From Cohnella herbarum (GTDB lineage: Bacteria > Bacillota > Bacilli > Paenibacillales > Paenibacillaceae), in NCBI RefSeq assembly GCF_012849095.1, contig NZ_CP051680.1, forward strand, positions 6,444,001 through 6,508,000: 64,000 bases of DNA, read 5' to 3'. The position numbers and the translations under genes were made by a program. The notes beneath the pieces are model-generated. The model searched no databases and was not told the origin of the DNA. It worked only from the letters and a program-made list of their open reading frames with translations. Positions 51,497-61,136 of the stretch are shown here, in pieces. Each line of letters opens with the position of its first letter. Position 1 is the stretch's first letter.

Positions 51497-51930
51497 CAGC
51501 GAGAGTTACACGAAAAAATCGACTAATTCGGGAGTAGTGGCTAGTTTCAGCGAGAGTTACACGAAAAAATCGACTAATTCGGAAGCAGTAGCTAGTTTCG
51601 GAGAGAGTTACACGAAAAAATCGACTAATTCTGGAGTAGTGGCTAGTTTCGGCGAGAGTTACACGAAAAAATCGACTAATTCGGGAGTAGTGGCTAGTTT
51701 CAGCGAGAGTTACTCGAAAGAATCGACTAATTCGGGAGTAGTAGCAAGTTTCAGCGAGAGTTACACGAAAAAATCGACTAATTCTGGAGTAGTAGCAAGT
51801 TTCAGCGAGAGTTACACGAAAAAATCGACTAATTCTGAAGTAGTAGCTAGTTTCAGCGAGAGTTGCTCGAAAAAATCGACTAATTCGGGAGTAGTGGCTA
51901 GTTTCAGCTAGAGTTACTCGAAAGAATCGA
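51497..51930. repeat. Tandem array C, eight and a half units of exactly 51 bp
   Basis: Units begin CAGCGAGAGTTAC at 51497, 51548, 51599 and every 51 bp to 51905. Each holds CGAAAAAATCGACTAATTC and GTGGCTAGTTTC, with few base changes. The 17-residue repeated frame (SYTKKSTNSGVVASFSE) has no ribosome site and is not considered a gene. Confidence 0.95.
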
Positions 51931-51993
51931 TATGAACTTCGGCGCTAAGCCAAAGGCACAACTTTGTCAGGTCATTCCTAAGAGTTTGAACGG

Positions 51994-52022
51994 TTAAAAC
52001 CGCTTACATATCGCCCTATAAT
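51994..52022 (+). promoter_or_regulatory. Promoter with cre-like site for the galactan locus
   Basis: TTAAAA (51994-51999), a 17-base spacer and TATAAT (52017-52022). TAAAACCGCTTACA (51995-52008) matches the CcpA consensus TGWAANCGNTNWCA at all fixed positions but one, and overlaps the -35. Confidence 0.55.
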
Positions 52023-52111
52023 GAAGCCATGACAGACAACTTAAGCAACGGATTGCAGGAAAAACCACGAACCGCGCTGATGAGCTCACAATACGCATTA
52101 ATCGAACCACG

Positions 52112-52172
52112 CACCGCGCTAAAGAACCGCGCTAAAGAACCGCACTAACGAACCGCACTAACGAACCGCAAA
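52112..52172. repeat. Four direct repeats of 13 bp before the permease gene
   Basis: CACCGCGCTAAAG, AACCGCGCTAAAG and two AACCGCACTAACG copies run head to tail, followed by a partial copy. They lie in the leader between promoter and first gene. Confidence 0.8.
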
Positions 52173-52238
52173 GCCCTATCAACAAGTTGCCCGTCAACAA
52201 CCGCCCAACAACCCGCCCGAGCAAGGAGTGAGCAAACG

Positions 52239-53204
52239 ATGAAAACCGGCGTCCCGCCGCTTCCCGGGAAGAAACCGCTTCGGCCGATCAAGCCGGCGGG
52301 CGTATTCCTTCGCTTGATGAAACAGAAGGAGCTTCTTCTCATGACAATTCCGCTCATGGCGCTTGTCATCGTCTTCAACTATATGCCTTTGTACGGATGG
52401 ATCATGGCGATCCAAGATTACAAGGTAGTGAAAGGAATTTCCGGCAGTCCGTTCGTCGGCGCGGACAAGTTCGTGCAACTGTTCCAGGACGACCAATTCT
52501 ATCTTGTCCTGCGAAATACGCTGGTGATGGGTTTCCTCAATTTGATCTCCGGTTTCATCGGGGCAATCGTGCTCGCGTTAGCCTTAAACGAGATTCGCGT
52601 GAAATGGTTCAAGCGCACGGTGCAGACGATCACGTATATCCCCCATTTCGTGTCATGGGTCGTCATCGCCAATATTGCCCATATGGTGCTTTCCCCGGAC
52701 GGAGGTTTGTTGAACGTCCTTCTGCAGAAAGTCGGCCTGCTCGAAAGCCCGTTCTATTTCATGGCGAAGGAGCAATGGTTCTGGCCGATCCATACGTTCC
52801 TGAGCTTCTGGAAGGAGGTCGGGTGGAGCTCGATCATCTATCTGGCGGTGCTCAGCGGAATTAATCCCGACCTATACGAGGCCGCGGACGTGGACGGAGC
52901 GGGAAGACTGCGTAAAATCTGGCACATCTCCATTCCCGGACTTATGCCCACGGCGATCATCCTGCTTACCTTGTCGGTCGGTTGGATTATCCAGAGCGGT
53001 TACGAGTCGCAATTCCTGCTCGGCAACCCGATCGTGCTCGATTACTCGGAAGTGCTCGACCTTTACGCGATGCGCTACTCGTTCCAGATCGGCGATTATT
53101 CGATCGGCGCTGCCATCAGTATTTTCAAATCCTTTGTCAGTATTCTAATGGTGCTGTCGATCAATTACTTAGCCAGACGGACCGGCTCCGGCAGGCTGAT
53201 CTAG
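52239..53204 (+). CDS. Sugar ABC transporter permease, LplB-like
   Basis: A 321-aa permease with six hydrophobic segments (LLMTIPLMALVIVFNYMPLYG first) and the ATPase-docking loop EAADVDGAGRLRKIWHISIPG. The LplB/YtcP/LplA group carries oligosaccharides in Paenibacillus and Bacillus and shares an external ATPase. AAGGAG precedes the ATG. It starts a seven-gene locus with a binding protein, a YesM/YesN pair and glycosidases. Confidence 0.92.
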   Translation: MKTGVPPLPGKKPLRPIKPAGVFLRLMKQKELLLMTIPLMALVIVFNYMPLYGWIMAIQDYKVVKGISGSPFVGADKFVQLFQDDQFYLVLRNTLVMGFLNLISGFIGAIVLALALNEIRVKWFKRTVQTITYIPHFVSWVVIANIAHMVLSPDGGLLNVLLQKVGLLESPFYFMAKEQWFWPIHTFLSFWKEVGWSSIIYLAVLSGINPDLYEAADVDGAGRLRKIWHISIPGLMPTAIILLTLSVGWIIQSGYESQFLLGNPIVLDYSEVLDLYAMRYSFQIGDYSIGAAISIFKSFVSILMVLSINYLARRTGSGRLI

Positions 53205-53219
53205 GGGGAGGGCGCGAGG

Positions 53220-54113
53220 ATGAGAACAAACAAACACGGCACGGCGGATTTTTTCATCAATGTCGTCCTATACGCGGGATTGGCCTTATTCGGAGCGATG
53301 ACGGTATATCCGTTCCTTAATCTGTTCGCGATCTCGTTTAACGATCCGCTTGACACGATCAGAGGGGGAATCTATCTCCTGCCGCGCATTTGGTCGCTCG
53401 ATAACTATTCCATTATCTTCTCCAACGACAGGCTGCTCGGCGCATTCCTCCTGTCCATCGCCCGTACGATCGCCGGAACGGTGTTGGGCATCCTATGTAC
53501 GGCGATGTTCGCCTACGCCCTTAGCTTGAAAGAGTTCATGCTCCGCAAGGCCTTCAACAGCGCGTTGGTGTTTACGCTCTATATTAACGGCGGCCTAATC
53601 CCGACTTATTTGCTGATTAAAAACCTGCACCTGATGAACAACTTTCTCGTCTATTTGCTGCCTTTGTTGGTGAACGCTTTCTTCATTATCATCATGCGCA
53701 GCTACTTCGAGACTTTACCTTCGGGGCTTACGGAATCGGCCAAGATCGACGGGGCAGGCCATTTCCAGACTCTGTTCCGAATTCTGCTCCCGGTCAGTTT
53801 GCCGGTTCTGGCCACGATTACGCTGTTCGTCGCGGTCACGCATTGGAACTCGTGGTTCGACAACTATTTGTACGCGAGTCGGTCGCCTCATCTGAGTCTG
53901 CTGCAATACGAGCTGATGAAAATACTGCTGAGCGCCATGAACCAATCCGTAGCGCAGCAAGCCCACATCGGGGAAAGCACCGTCAGCGCCGTGACGCCGC
54001 AGGCGATACGCGCAGCCATGACGATCGTCGTTACCGTACCGATTCTGGTCGTCTATCCGTTCCTTCAGAACTATTTTATCCAGGGGATGACCGTCGGAGC
54101 GATGAAAGAATAG
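53220..54113 (+). CDS. Sugar ABC transporter permease, YtcP-like
   Basis: A 297-aa permease pairing with the LplB-like protein. Features are YPFLNLFAISFNDPLDTIRG near the start, the loop ESAKIDGAGHFQTLFRILLP and the YtcP-type end YPFLQNYFIQGMTVGAMKE. The ribosome site GGGGAGGG is in the 15-bp gap after the first permease gene. Confidence 0.92.
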   Translation: MRTNKHGTADFFINVVLYAGLALFGAMTVYPFLNLFAISFNDPLDTIRGGIYLLPRIWSLDNYSIIFSNDRLLGAFLLSIARTIAGTVLGILCTAMFAYALSLKEFMLRKAFNSALVFTLYINGGLIPTYLLIKNLHLMNNFLVYLLPLLVNAFFIIIMRSYFETLPSGLTESAKIDGAGHFQTLFRILLPVSLPVLATITLFVAVTHWNSWFDNYLYASRSPHLSLLQYELMKILLSAMNQSVAQQAHIGESTVSAVTPQAIRAAMTIVVTVPILVVYPFLQNYFIQGMTVGAMKE

Positions 54114-54129
54114 CGATTAATGATGTATC

Positions 54130-54145
54130 TAAGGCTTAGGCCTTA
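54130..54145 (+). other. Short hairpin before the binding-protein gene
   Basis: TAAGGC and GCCTTA arms around TTAG. It may protect the 5' end of the lipoprotein mRNA after processing. Confidence 0.4.
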
Positions 54146-54179
54146 AGATAAAATGAAGACAAGAAGAGGGGTAATACTC

Positions 54180-55895
54180 ATGCGTAAGGGGAAATGGTTT
54201 ACCGGCATCGTTCTTGCGTCAATAACGGCTCTAGCGGTTGCGGGATGCACGTCCGGCAACGGGAACAACGGCGGCGGTACGGACAAAGCTTCGCCCGCGG
54301 CATCCGCTTCCTCCAATTCGCCATCGGAGAGTAACGAGAAAACCGTCTACTCGATGGGCGTTGGGGATAGCAAGCTCGTTTGGGGCGGGCCGATTACCCA
54401 GAAGCTGACGGAGAAGACCGGCGTGGAGTTGAAATACGACGAAGTCGTCGGGGACCTGTTCCAGAAGTGGGATCTATGGCTTGCGGCTAGCGATTTCCCG
54501 GACATCGTTCGTCTCGATAACGAGCATTTGCAGAAATACATCGATGCCGGCGCCGTCATCCCCCTGGATGACCTGATCGACCAATACGGCCCGAACATTA
54601 AGGAGAAGTGGGGAGATTATCTGAATTTGCTTCGCCACGACGACGGCCATATTTACTCCTTATATTCGCTTAATCTGACCAAAGAAGCGCCGGCGAATGC
54701 CAAAGCGGGATTCGTCGTTCAGTACGACGTGCTGAGAGAAGCCGGATTTCCTACAATCAAAACGCTAGAGCAATTGTACGATGTCGTTAAAGCCTATGCC
54801 GACAAGTATCCGAAGATCGATGGCAAGGACACGGTCGCTTACGGTGCGGCAATGAATTCTTGGACGATTAATATATTTTTCAACAATCCGGCGACGAGCG
54901 CTTCGGGCAACCCCGATCACGGCAACTTTATCATCGACGCGGACGGTAACGTGCAGTGGAACCCGGTATCGGACTTCACGAAGCAATACTATAAATTTTT
55001 GAACAGATTGTTCAACGACAACATGCTGGACAAGGAAGCTTTCTCGATGGGCGATCAGGAGCTCCAAGCGAAAATGGCCCAAGGGCGAGTGCTCGCGGCC
55101 TATGCCCCGGCTTGGTTCTCGTCGGCGCCGGAGGCGTCGCTGCGCGCGGCAGGGCAACTCAATCGCCAGTATGCGCATATTCCGGTTTATTTCGACGAAT
55201 CGGTCAGCGATCATAGCAATGCCATGACTCCGGCGAACGGAGGAACGCATGAATTCGCCATTACGACGAACGCCAAGAACCCGGAGAAAATCATGAAATT
55301 TTTCGACTATCTGTTCTCCGACGAAGGACAAATCCTTACGCAATGGGGCGTCGAAGGCGTACATTACGAGGTCAAGGACGGCAAGCGCGTTCAGAAGCCG
55401 GAATGGATCCAGAAGAAGCTATCCGATCCCGATGCGATCTATAAGGAAGGCTTCCGCAGCGAGTATACCGGTCAGACGACCAATTGGTTCAGCATCGGGG
55501 ACGGCGCCAAGCTGGCGGATGGCGACTTCGCAACGCCGATCACCCAGGAGTCCGTCCGCAGCGAGTACGACGAGATGACTTTGGAAGTACTGAGCAAATA
55601 CAACATTTCCACATGGGCCGAACTTCTGCCTCCCGTAGAGAAAGTGCCCGGTTATCTATGGCAACTGCCGCCGCCGAGCGACTCTAAGTTCAAGGTGATC
55701 GATCAGAAGCTGGACGATCTGAGAAGGAAAACGACGTCCGAGATCGTCATGGCCAAGAACGATGCCGAATTCGAGAAGGCTTTCGGGGATTTCGTCAAAT
55801 CGGCCAAGGATATCGGATTGGAAAGCTATGAAGCTTCCTTTACTAAGGTATGGAAGGATTACGTCGCGAATTATCAATCAACGCTGGGCCAATAA
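54180..55895 (+). CDS. Sugar-binding lipoprotein, LplA-like
   Basis: A 571-aa lipoprotein (lipobox ALAVAGC, Cys23) with a Gly/Asn/Ser linker and the large family-1 binding fold (YSMGVGDSKLVWGGPITQKL, AASDFPDIVRLDNEHLQKYI, FFDYLFSDEGQILTQWGVEG). The long, two-lobed form is typical of LplA-type proteins that bind oligosaccharides. ATG 54180 is eight bases after GAGGGG; the ATG at 54153 lacks a site. It should deliver substrate to the two permeases encoded upstream. Confidence 0.92.
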   Translation: MRKGKWFTGIVLASITALAVAGCTSGNGNNGGGTDKASPAASASSNSPSESNEKTVYSMGVGDSKLVWGGPITQKLTEKTGVELKYDEVVGDLFQKWDLWLAASDFPDIVRLDNEHLQKYIDAGAVIPLDDLIDQYGPNIKEKWGDYLNLLRHDDGHIYSLYSLNLTKEAPANAKAGFVVQYDVLREAGFPTIKTLEQLYDVVKAYADKYPKIDGKDTVAYGAAMNSWTINIFFNNPATSASGNPDHGNFIIDADGNVQWNPVSDFTKQYYKFLNRLFNDNMLDKEAFSMGDQELQAKMAQGRVLAAYAPAWFSSAPEASLRAAGQLNRQYAHIPVYFDESVSDHSNAMTPANGGTHEFAITTNAKNPEKIMKFFDYLFSDEGQILTQWGVEGVHYEVKDGKRVQKPEWIQKKLSDPDAIYKEGFRSEYTGQTTNWFSIGDGAKLADGDFATPITQESVRSEYDEMTLEVLSKYNISTWAELLPPVEKVPGYLWQLPPPSDSKFKVIDQKLDDLRRKTTSEIVMAKNDAEFEKAFGDFVKSAKDIGLESYEASFTKVWKDYVANYQSTLGQ

Positions 55896-55973
55896 GCCCG
55901 GGAGGACTCCTCGGCCGATCGGGCCGGGGAATCCGTCTTTGCGGATATTGCCCCGAACGGACGGAGGATCGCC

Positions 55974-57794
55974 GTGAGAATTCAGACCAAATTATTCGTC
56001 GTGTACTTGCTCGCGGCGATCCTGCTAATGGGAGCTTTGACGTATTTCCTGACGGAGAGAAGCGCAAGCTTGCTATTCGAAGCGATCACGGAGACGAAGG
56101 AGCAGACCCTTGCGCAAATTACGTCCAATCTGGACAACGAGCTGCGGTCCTACGAAGAAACGGCCAACTCTTTTTATCTGAACATTACGCTTCAGCAGAT
56201 GCTGACCGAAAGATATGCGGACAAGAGGCTGGCCTACCGGGAGTATTTCGGTTTTTTGCAGCCTTATCTTTCCCTGCTTCAGGGGACGAAGGATATTTAT
56301 CGCGTTAATTTTTACTCCGACAACCCGACCCTCCCTTTCGCCAACGTGATTCTCTTGGATGACGAAATCCGCGGGGAAGCGTGGTACAAGGCATTAATGG
56401 CGAAGCCTTCGGGCATGTACTGGACGAATTCGTATCCGGTGCCGATGTTCGACGAACGGGTATTCAGCTTGCGGCAGAAACTGGATTACTTGGAACCGGG
56501 GACGGAGTTGTACGCCTCGATTGAAGTACGGGAGAGAGAACTGCGCCAACTCGTTGCCGAGGAGAGCCGCGATGCGCGAATATTGTTCGTGTTGAAAGAC
56601 GGCCATGTGCTGCTGGATAGCGCGGATCCCGAGAAAAAACGAGCCAAGCTGGAGCAATATTCGTTCGCTGCGGAGATCGGAGAAGGGGACGGACATTTTC
56701 AACTGGAGGAAGACGGGAGCTCGTCCTTGGTGTTGTACCGCCATCTGAATAGCCGAAGCGCGTTAAGGGATATGCAGGTGATCCTTCTCGTACCCTTGGA
56801 CGAGCTAATGCCGAAAGTCGAACGAATGCGCTGGCTCGCTTACGTGATGTTATCCGTTTCCTGCGTGCTCGCGGCATTGCTCGTATACGGGCTATCGATC
56901 GGACTGACCAAGAGGCTGACGACGCTCGCGAAAAAAATGAGGAACGTGCATCAGGATCGATACCGCGGTTATGTGGAAGTAAAAGGGAACGACGAAATCA
57001 GCCAACTCGGCCGAATCTTCAACGAGATGGTCAAGCAACTGGAACGGCTGATTCGGGAAGTCTATCAGGCTGAGATAGACAGCAAGGAACTGGCTCTAAG
57101 AACTCGCGAAGCGGAATTTTACGCGCTTCAAGCGCAGATTAACCCGCATTATTTGTTTAACGTTCTGAATATGCTCCGTGCGAATCTGCTCGATCTTCAG
57201 GACGGCAAAAACGCGGATATCGTCGATATGATCGCCCGTACCTTCCGTTTTCTACTGCACAACAAATCGGAAAGGATCACGGTCCGGGAAGAGCTCGAAC
57301 TGGTGGGGACGTATCTTAAGATACAGAAGCTGAGGTACGAGCACCGGCTGCAATTCCGGATCGAGGTACCCGAAGACGCGTTGGATCTGCTTATTCCCAA
57401 GCTGACCCTTCAGCCTTTGGTCGAGAACGCCTTGGCGCATGGGCTTGAACCGAATGCGGAACCTACGTTGATCCAAGTTTGCGGGGTAAAGAAAGGTGAC
57501 GGCTGGCTCATTAGCGTCGAGGATAACGGGATCGGCATCGGCGAGGAACGGTTGACGGAAATCGGGGAGTGGTTATCTGGCAAGCAGTCCGTCCTATCCG
57601 AGAACCACATCGGCATAAGAAACGTGCATTATCGGTTGACGGCCATATTCGGGGCAGAGAGCGGTCTCCGGATAAGCAGCGAAGGCCGAGGCGCGAGGGC
57701 AGCATTTTATGTGCCGGCGAACGCGGCGGAATTGAGACGGGATGAGGGTTCGGAAGGAGCGATGCAAGATGCTGGACGTGCTCATCGTGGATGA
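55974..57794 (+). CDS. YesM-type sensor histidine kinase
   Basis: A 606-aa membrane kinase. Two membrane helices (about 8-25 and 285-310) flank an extracellular sensor region, followed by a HAMP linker and a His_kinase domain. The phosphorylated His392 lies in QINPHYLFNVLNML, with ATP-binding motifs QPLVENALAHGLEP and ISVEDNGIGIGEERL. The start is GTG 55974, six bases after GGAGG. It is coupled to the AraC-type response regulator by a 26-base overlap. It probably senses a sugar or the loaded binding protein encoded before it. Confidence 0.93.
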   Translation: MRIQTKLFVVYLLAAILLMGALTYFLTERSASLLFEAITETKEQTLAQITSNLDNELRSYEETANSFYLNITLQQMLTERYADKRLAYREYFGFLQPYLSLLQGTKDIYRVNFYSDNPTLPFANVILLDDEIRGEAWYKALMAKPSGMYWTNSYPVPMFDERVFSLRQKLDYLEPGTELYASIEVRERELRQLVAEESRDARILFVLKDGHVLLDSADPEKKRAKLEQYSFAAEIGEGDGHFQLEEDGSSSLVLYRHLNSRSALRDMQVILLVPLDELMPKVERMRWLAYVMLSVSCVLAALLVYGLSIGLTKRLTTLAKKMRNVHQDRYRGYVEVKGNDEISQLGRIFNEMVKQLERLIREVYQAEIDSKELALRTREAEFYALQAQINPHYLFNVLNMLRANLLDLQDGKNADIVDMIARTFRFLLHNKSERITVREELELVGTYLKIQKLRYEHRLQFRIEVPEDALDLLIPKLTLQPLVENALAHGLEPNAEPTLIQVCGVKKGDGWLISVEDNGIGIGEERLTEIGEWLSGKQSVLSENHIGIRNVHYRLTAIFGAESGLRISSEGRGARAAFYVPANAAELRRDEGSEGAMQDAGRAHRG

Positions 57795-59013
57795 CGAGCC
57801 GGCTGCCTTAAGAGCGATGCGAGGCTTGATCCCTTGGGAGCAATACGGATTTCGAATCAGAGGGGAAGCGGCAAACGGGGAAGAGGCTCTTGAGCGCTTC
57901 AAGCAGTTCAAATTCGAACTGATCATTAGCGATATCCGCATGCCCCGGATGGACGGACTTCAGTTGATCGCGAGCATTCGCGAGCAATCGCAGGTGCCCA
58001 TATTCGTGTTAAGCGGATACGGGGAATTCGAATACGCGCGCAGGGCGATGCAACTCGGCGTGAAAGATTATTTGCTTAAGCCCGTTAGCGCCGACGAATT
58101 GAGGGAGAAGCTGCTTGCGGTCAAATCCTTCATCGAGCAAGAAGCGATGGAGCGGACGAAGTGGCATCGCGGAATGCCGCTTGTTCGCGAGCAGTTGGTG
58201 CGGCGTTGGGCGCGCGGGTTGCTCGTCGACTCTCCGGCATTCCAAGAGTTCAAATTGCCGGGTCGAAGCGCAGGGAGCGAAACTCCGTTCTGCGTGTTCA
58301 TCGTAGAGCTGACGGAGTTGCAACGCCTGAAGGAAGTTCAGTCCCGTACCGAGATTCAGCTTCGCAGGTTCGCCGTTCGCAATGTCGTAGAGGAACTGTT
58401 CGGCAGCGAGGGGATGTTGTTCGAGGAATCGTTGGAGCGTTTCGGCGTGATCTATATGCCTTCTTCGGAAATGCGAGACACGGAAGCCTTATTCAACAAG
58501 GCAACCGAGCTCCATAACCAGGTCATGCAGTTCGCCAAGGCCGATATCGCGGTTTCCGTCGGCCCGCTCGTCCTCTCGCCCGAGGATGTGCCGGATTCCT
58601 ACGAGGCTGCTCTCGAGGTCATGAACAAGAAGGAGCTGCTTCGATCGGAGAAACCGGTATGGCTGGCGGAGCGGGTCAATCAAAGAAAAGACAGCCATTA
58701 CTTGCTGGTCGAGGAAGTGAAGCAGATCGTTAAGGAACGCTACGCGACCAACCTCGAGCTCAAGCATATCGCAGGAGAATTGTTCGCCAATCCGAATCAA
58801 TTGGGGCAGCTTTTTCGAGCGTACGCGGGGGTTTCCTTCAAGGATTATTTGTTGCGCAAAAGATTGGAAGCCGCTAAGGATCTACTGATTTTTACCGATA
58901 AAAAAGTATATGAGATCGCCGAAGAAGTCGGGTTTAAGGAGATCGATTGGTTCTACAAAAAGTTCAAGCTGCATACGGGAAAGAGCGCCAACGAATTCCG
59001 CACGAAAAGTTGA
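57769..59013 (+). CDS. YesN-type response regulator, AraC family
   Basis: A 414-aa regulator with an N-terminal receiver domain (LIVDDEPAALRAM; phosphorylated Asp55 in ISDIRMPRMDG; LLKPVSADEL). A middle region of unknown fold is followed by two AraC helix-turn-helix motifs (LELKHIAGELFANPNQLGQL; KVYEIAEEVGFKEIDWFYKK). GGAAGGAG is nine bases before ATG 57769. It should activate the transporter and glycosidase genes around it. Confidence 0.93.
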   Translation: MLDVLIVDDEPAALRAMRGLIPWEQYGFRIRGEAANGEEALERFKQFKFELIISDIRMPRMDGLQLIASIREQSQVPIFVLSGYGEFEYARRAMQLGVKDYLLKPVSADELREKLLAVKSFIEQEAMERTKWHRGMPLVREQLVRRWARGLLVDSPAFQEFKLPGRSAGSETPFCVFIVELTELQRLKEVQSRTEIQLRRFAVRNVVEELFGSEGMLFEESLERFGVIYMPSSEMRDTEALFNKATELHNQVMQFAKADIAVSVGPLVLSPEDVPDSYEAALEVMNKKELLRSEKPVWLAERVNQRKDSHYLLVEEVKQIVKERYATNLELKHIAGELFANPNQLGQLFRAYAGVSFKDYLLRKRLEAAKDLLIFTDKKVYEIAEEVGFKEIDWFYKKFKLHTGKSANEFRTKS

Positions 59014-59050
59014 GGCTGCAAGGGGCATTAACCATCGAGGAGGGGCGAGA

Positions 59051-61045
59051 ATGTATTTCGGAGCTTGTTATTACGCCGAGCATTGGCCGGAGGAACGCTG
59101 GGAGCGCGACGCCGAATTGATGCGGGAGGCCGGGTTCAATCTGGTGCGGTTGACCGAATTCGCATGGAATAGGATCGAAAGAACCGAAGGGAATTTCACT
59201 TTCGATTGGTTGGACAGGTGCATGGATACTTTCGCGTCCCGGGGTATTCGGGTCATTCTCGGCACGCCGACCGCCAGTCCGCCGAAGTGGATCATGGACC
59301 GCCATCCCGAGATGTACAAAAGGGATATGTACGGGCATGTCAGAGGTTTCGGTACGCGGATGCACTATTGTTTTAACAGCGAGGCATACCCCGGTTACGT
59401 TCGAAAGATCGTGGGGGCGATGACGGAGCGATACAAGGATCACCCGCATGTCGTCGGTTGGCAAATCGACAACGAGTTCGGTTGCGTGGATACGACTTGG
59501 TGTTATTGCGATACGTGCAAAGTAGCTTTCCAGCAGTGGTTAAAGGAAAAGTATGCCACGATCGACGCCTTGAACGAAAGCTGGGGGACGATAGTATGGA
59601 ACAACATGTACAATTCGTTCGAGGAAATCGAGACGCCTAAGTTAACCGTTTATCAACTTCATAACCCGAGTTATCAGCTTGATTTTCGAAGATTTTCTTC
59701 CGATGCCGTCTGCAGGTTCCAAGACATTCAGATCGACGTTATCCGGAGCGCGGCGCCGCATCAGACCATAACGCACAACATGATGGGTACCTTTAACGAA
59801 ATCGATTACTATAAGCTCGCGCAACCGCTAGACGTCGCGGGGCTCGACGTATACCCGAACTTCCCGGACAACGAGCCGATCAATCCGTATACTCCCGCGC
59901 TTCACCATGATATGACGAGAGGCTTCAAGCAGGCGAACTATTGGATACTCGAGCATCAGAGCGGTACGCCGGGCGCGCATATCTTAAAAGCTACTCCGAA
60001 GCCGGGGGAATTGAGACGCTGGACGTATCAGTCCATCGCCCGCGGCGCGGATGCGCTCCTTTATTTCCGCTGGAGAACCGCCGTCGTCGGGGCCGAGCAG
60101 CATTGGCACGGCATTCTGCAGCATAGCGGGGTACCCGGGCGCAAATACGAGGAGGTCCGGCACGTCGGGGCCGAGTTGAATAAGCTGTTCCCGTATTTGG
60201 AAGGGAGCACGGTCCGACACAATGCCGCTATCGTCCGCTGCTTCGAGAACGATTGGGTGTTCGACATCCAGCCGCATAATCCGGGGTATAAGTATCTTCG
60301 CGGGGTGAAGAAGTATCATCGCTACTTTTTCGAGAAGCATACGGGAGTCGACGTGATCTCTCCGGAAGCCGACTTCTCCGGCTATCGGCTTCTGATCTTG
60401 CCTCATCTTGCTTTGGTAGACGAGTCATTGGCGAATAAAATCTATCGATACGTCGAAGCCGGAGGCACGGTCGTGATGGATTTCCGCGCCGGGGCCAAGC
60501 TGCCGGACAATCGGATGCGTTCCGAGGTGTTGCCGGGTCCGTTCAAGGAGCTGCTCGGCATCGAGATCGACGATTACGGGATTATCGCCGAGGGAGAGGA
60601 GCAGAAACTGAGATTCGAGGGCGATGCGGTCGCGGATTACGGCGCTCGCGTCTGGTACGATGTCATTCAACCGCGGGGAGCTTCAGAGACGATCGCCGAA
60701 TTCGCGTCTGACTACTTCGCGGGAGCTCCCGCGGTTACGCGAAACTCGCATGGTCGAGGGCAAGCGTATTACATTGGCACTGAGCTCGGCGCCGCCGCGC
60801 TTACTCGGCTGTTGGACCTAATCTGCGAGGAAACCGGAGCGCTTCCGGAATGGAGCGTCGACCATCCCGAGGTGGAGGTATCCGTTCGTCGCCGAGGGGA
60901 TCGCAGCGTGTATTTCGTCATCAACCATTCCACGGAAACCGTTGAGGTCGTACCTCCGGCCGGAGGTCGGCATTTGCTTGAGGATAGGCAGTTGGAGCAG
61001 GTTGAAACTCTTAAGCCGAACGATGTGCTTATTTATAGCGTTTAG
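59051..61045 (+). CDS. Beta-galactosidase, GH42 family
   Basis: A 664-aa intracellular glycosidase. The acid/base Glu142 is in VGWQIDNEFGC and the nucleophile Glu301 in WILEHQSGTPG. The trimerisation-type middle domain (YRLLILPHLALVDESLANKI) and short C-terminal beta domain are present. The Cys cluster near residue 150 (WCYCDTC) fits the zinc site of many members. It would cut galactose from imported galacto-oligosaccharides. The start is ATG 59051 after GAGGAGGGG. Confidence 0.95.
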   Translation: MYFGACYYAEHWPEERWERDAELMREAGFNLVRLTEFAWNRIERTEGNFTFDWLDRCMDTFASRGIRVILGTPTASPPKWIMDRHPEMYKRDMYGHVRGFGTRMHYCFNSEAYPGYVRKIVGAMTERYKDHPHVVGWQIDNEFGCVDTTWCYCDTCKVAFQQWLKEKYATIDALNESWGTIVWNNMYNSFEEIETPKLTVYQLHNPSYQLDFRRFSSDAVCRFQDIQIDVIRSAAPHQTITHNMMGTFNEIDYYKLAQPLDVAGLDVYPNFPDNEPINPYTPALHHDMTRGFKQANYWILEHQSGTPGAHILKATPKPGELRRWTYQSIARGADALLYFRWRTAVVGAEQHWHGILQHSGVPGRKYEEVRHVGAELNKLFPYLEGSTVRHNAAIVRCFENDWVFDIQPHNPGYKYLRGVKKYHRYFFEKHTGVDVISPEADFSGYRLLILPHLALVDESLANKIYRYVEAGGTVVMDFRAGAKLPDNRMRSEVLPGPFKELLGIEIDDYGIIAEGEEQKLRFEGDAVADYGARVWYDVIQPRGASETIAEFASDYFAGAPAVTRNSHGRGQAYYIGTELGAAALTRLLDLICEETGALPEWSVDHPEVEVSVRRRGDRSVYFVINHSTETVEVVPPAGGRHLLEDRQLEQVETLKPNDVLIYSV

Positions 61046-61049
61046 GGAT

Positions 61050-61089
61050 GAACCGGGTTGCGTGATTTACGCTCCCGGTTCTTTTTTTT
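61050..61089 (+). terminator. Terminator of the GH42 gene
   Basis: GAACCGGG-TT-GCG pairs with CGC-TC-CCGGTTC and is followed by eight T residues. Confidence 0.9.
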
Positions 61090-61136
61090 GCCTACTTAGA
61101 AAGTGTGAATTGGCTCCCAGCTAGACCAACCAACGG

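Noticed and set aside
51537..51911. 124-codon repeat frame in array C
   Set aside because: Same artefact of a 51-bp unit; no start signal and low-complexity product.
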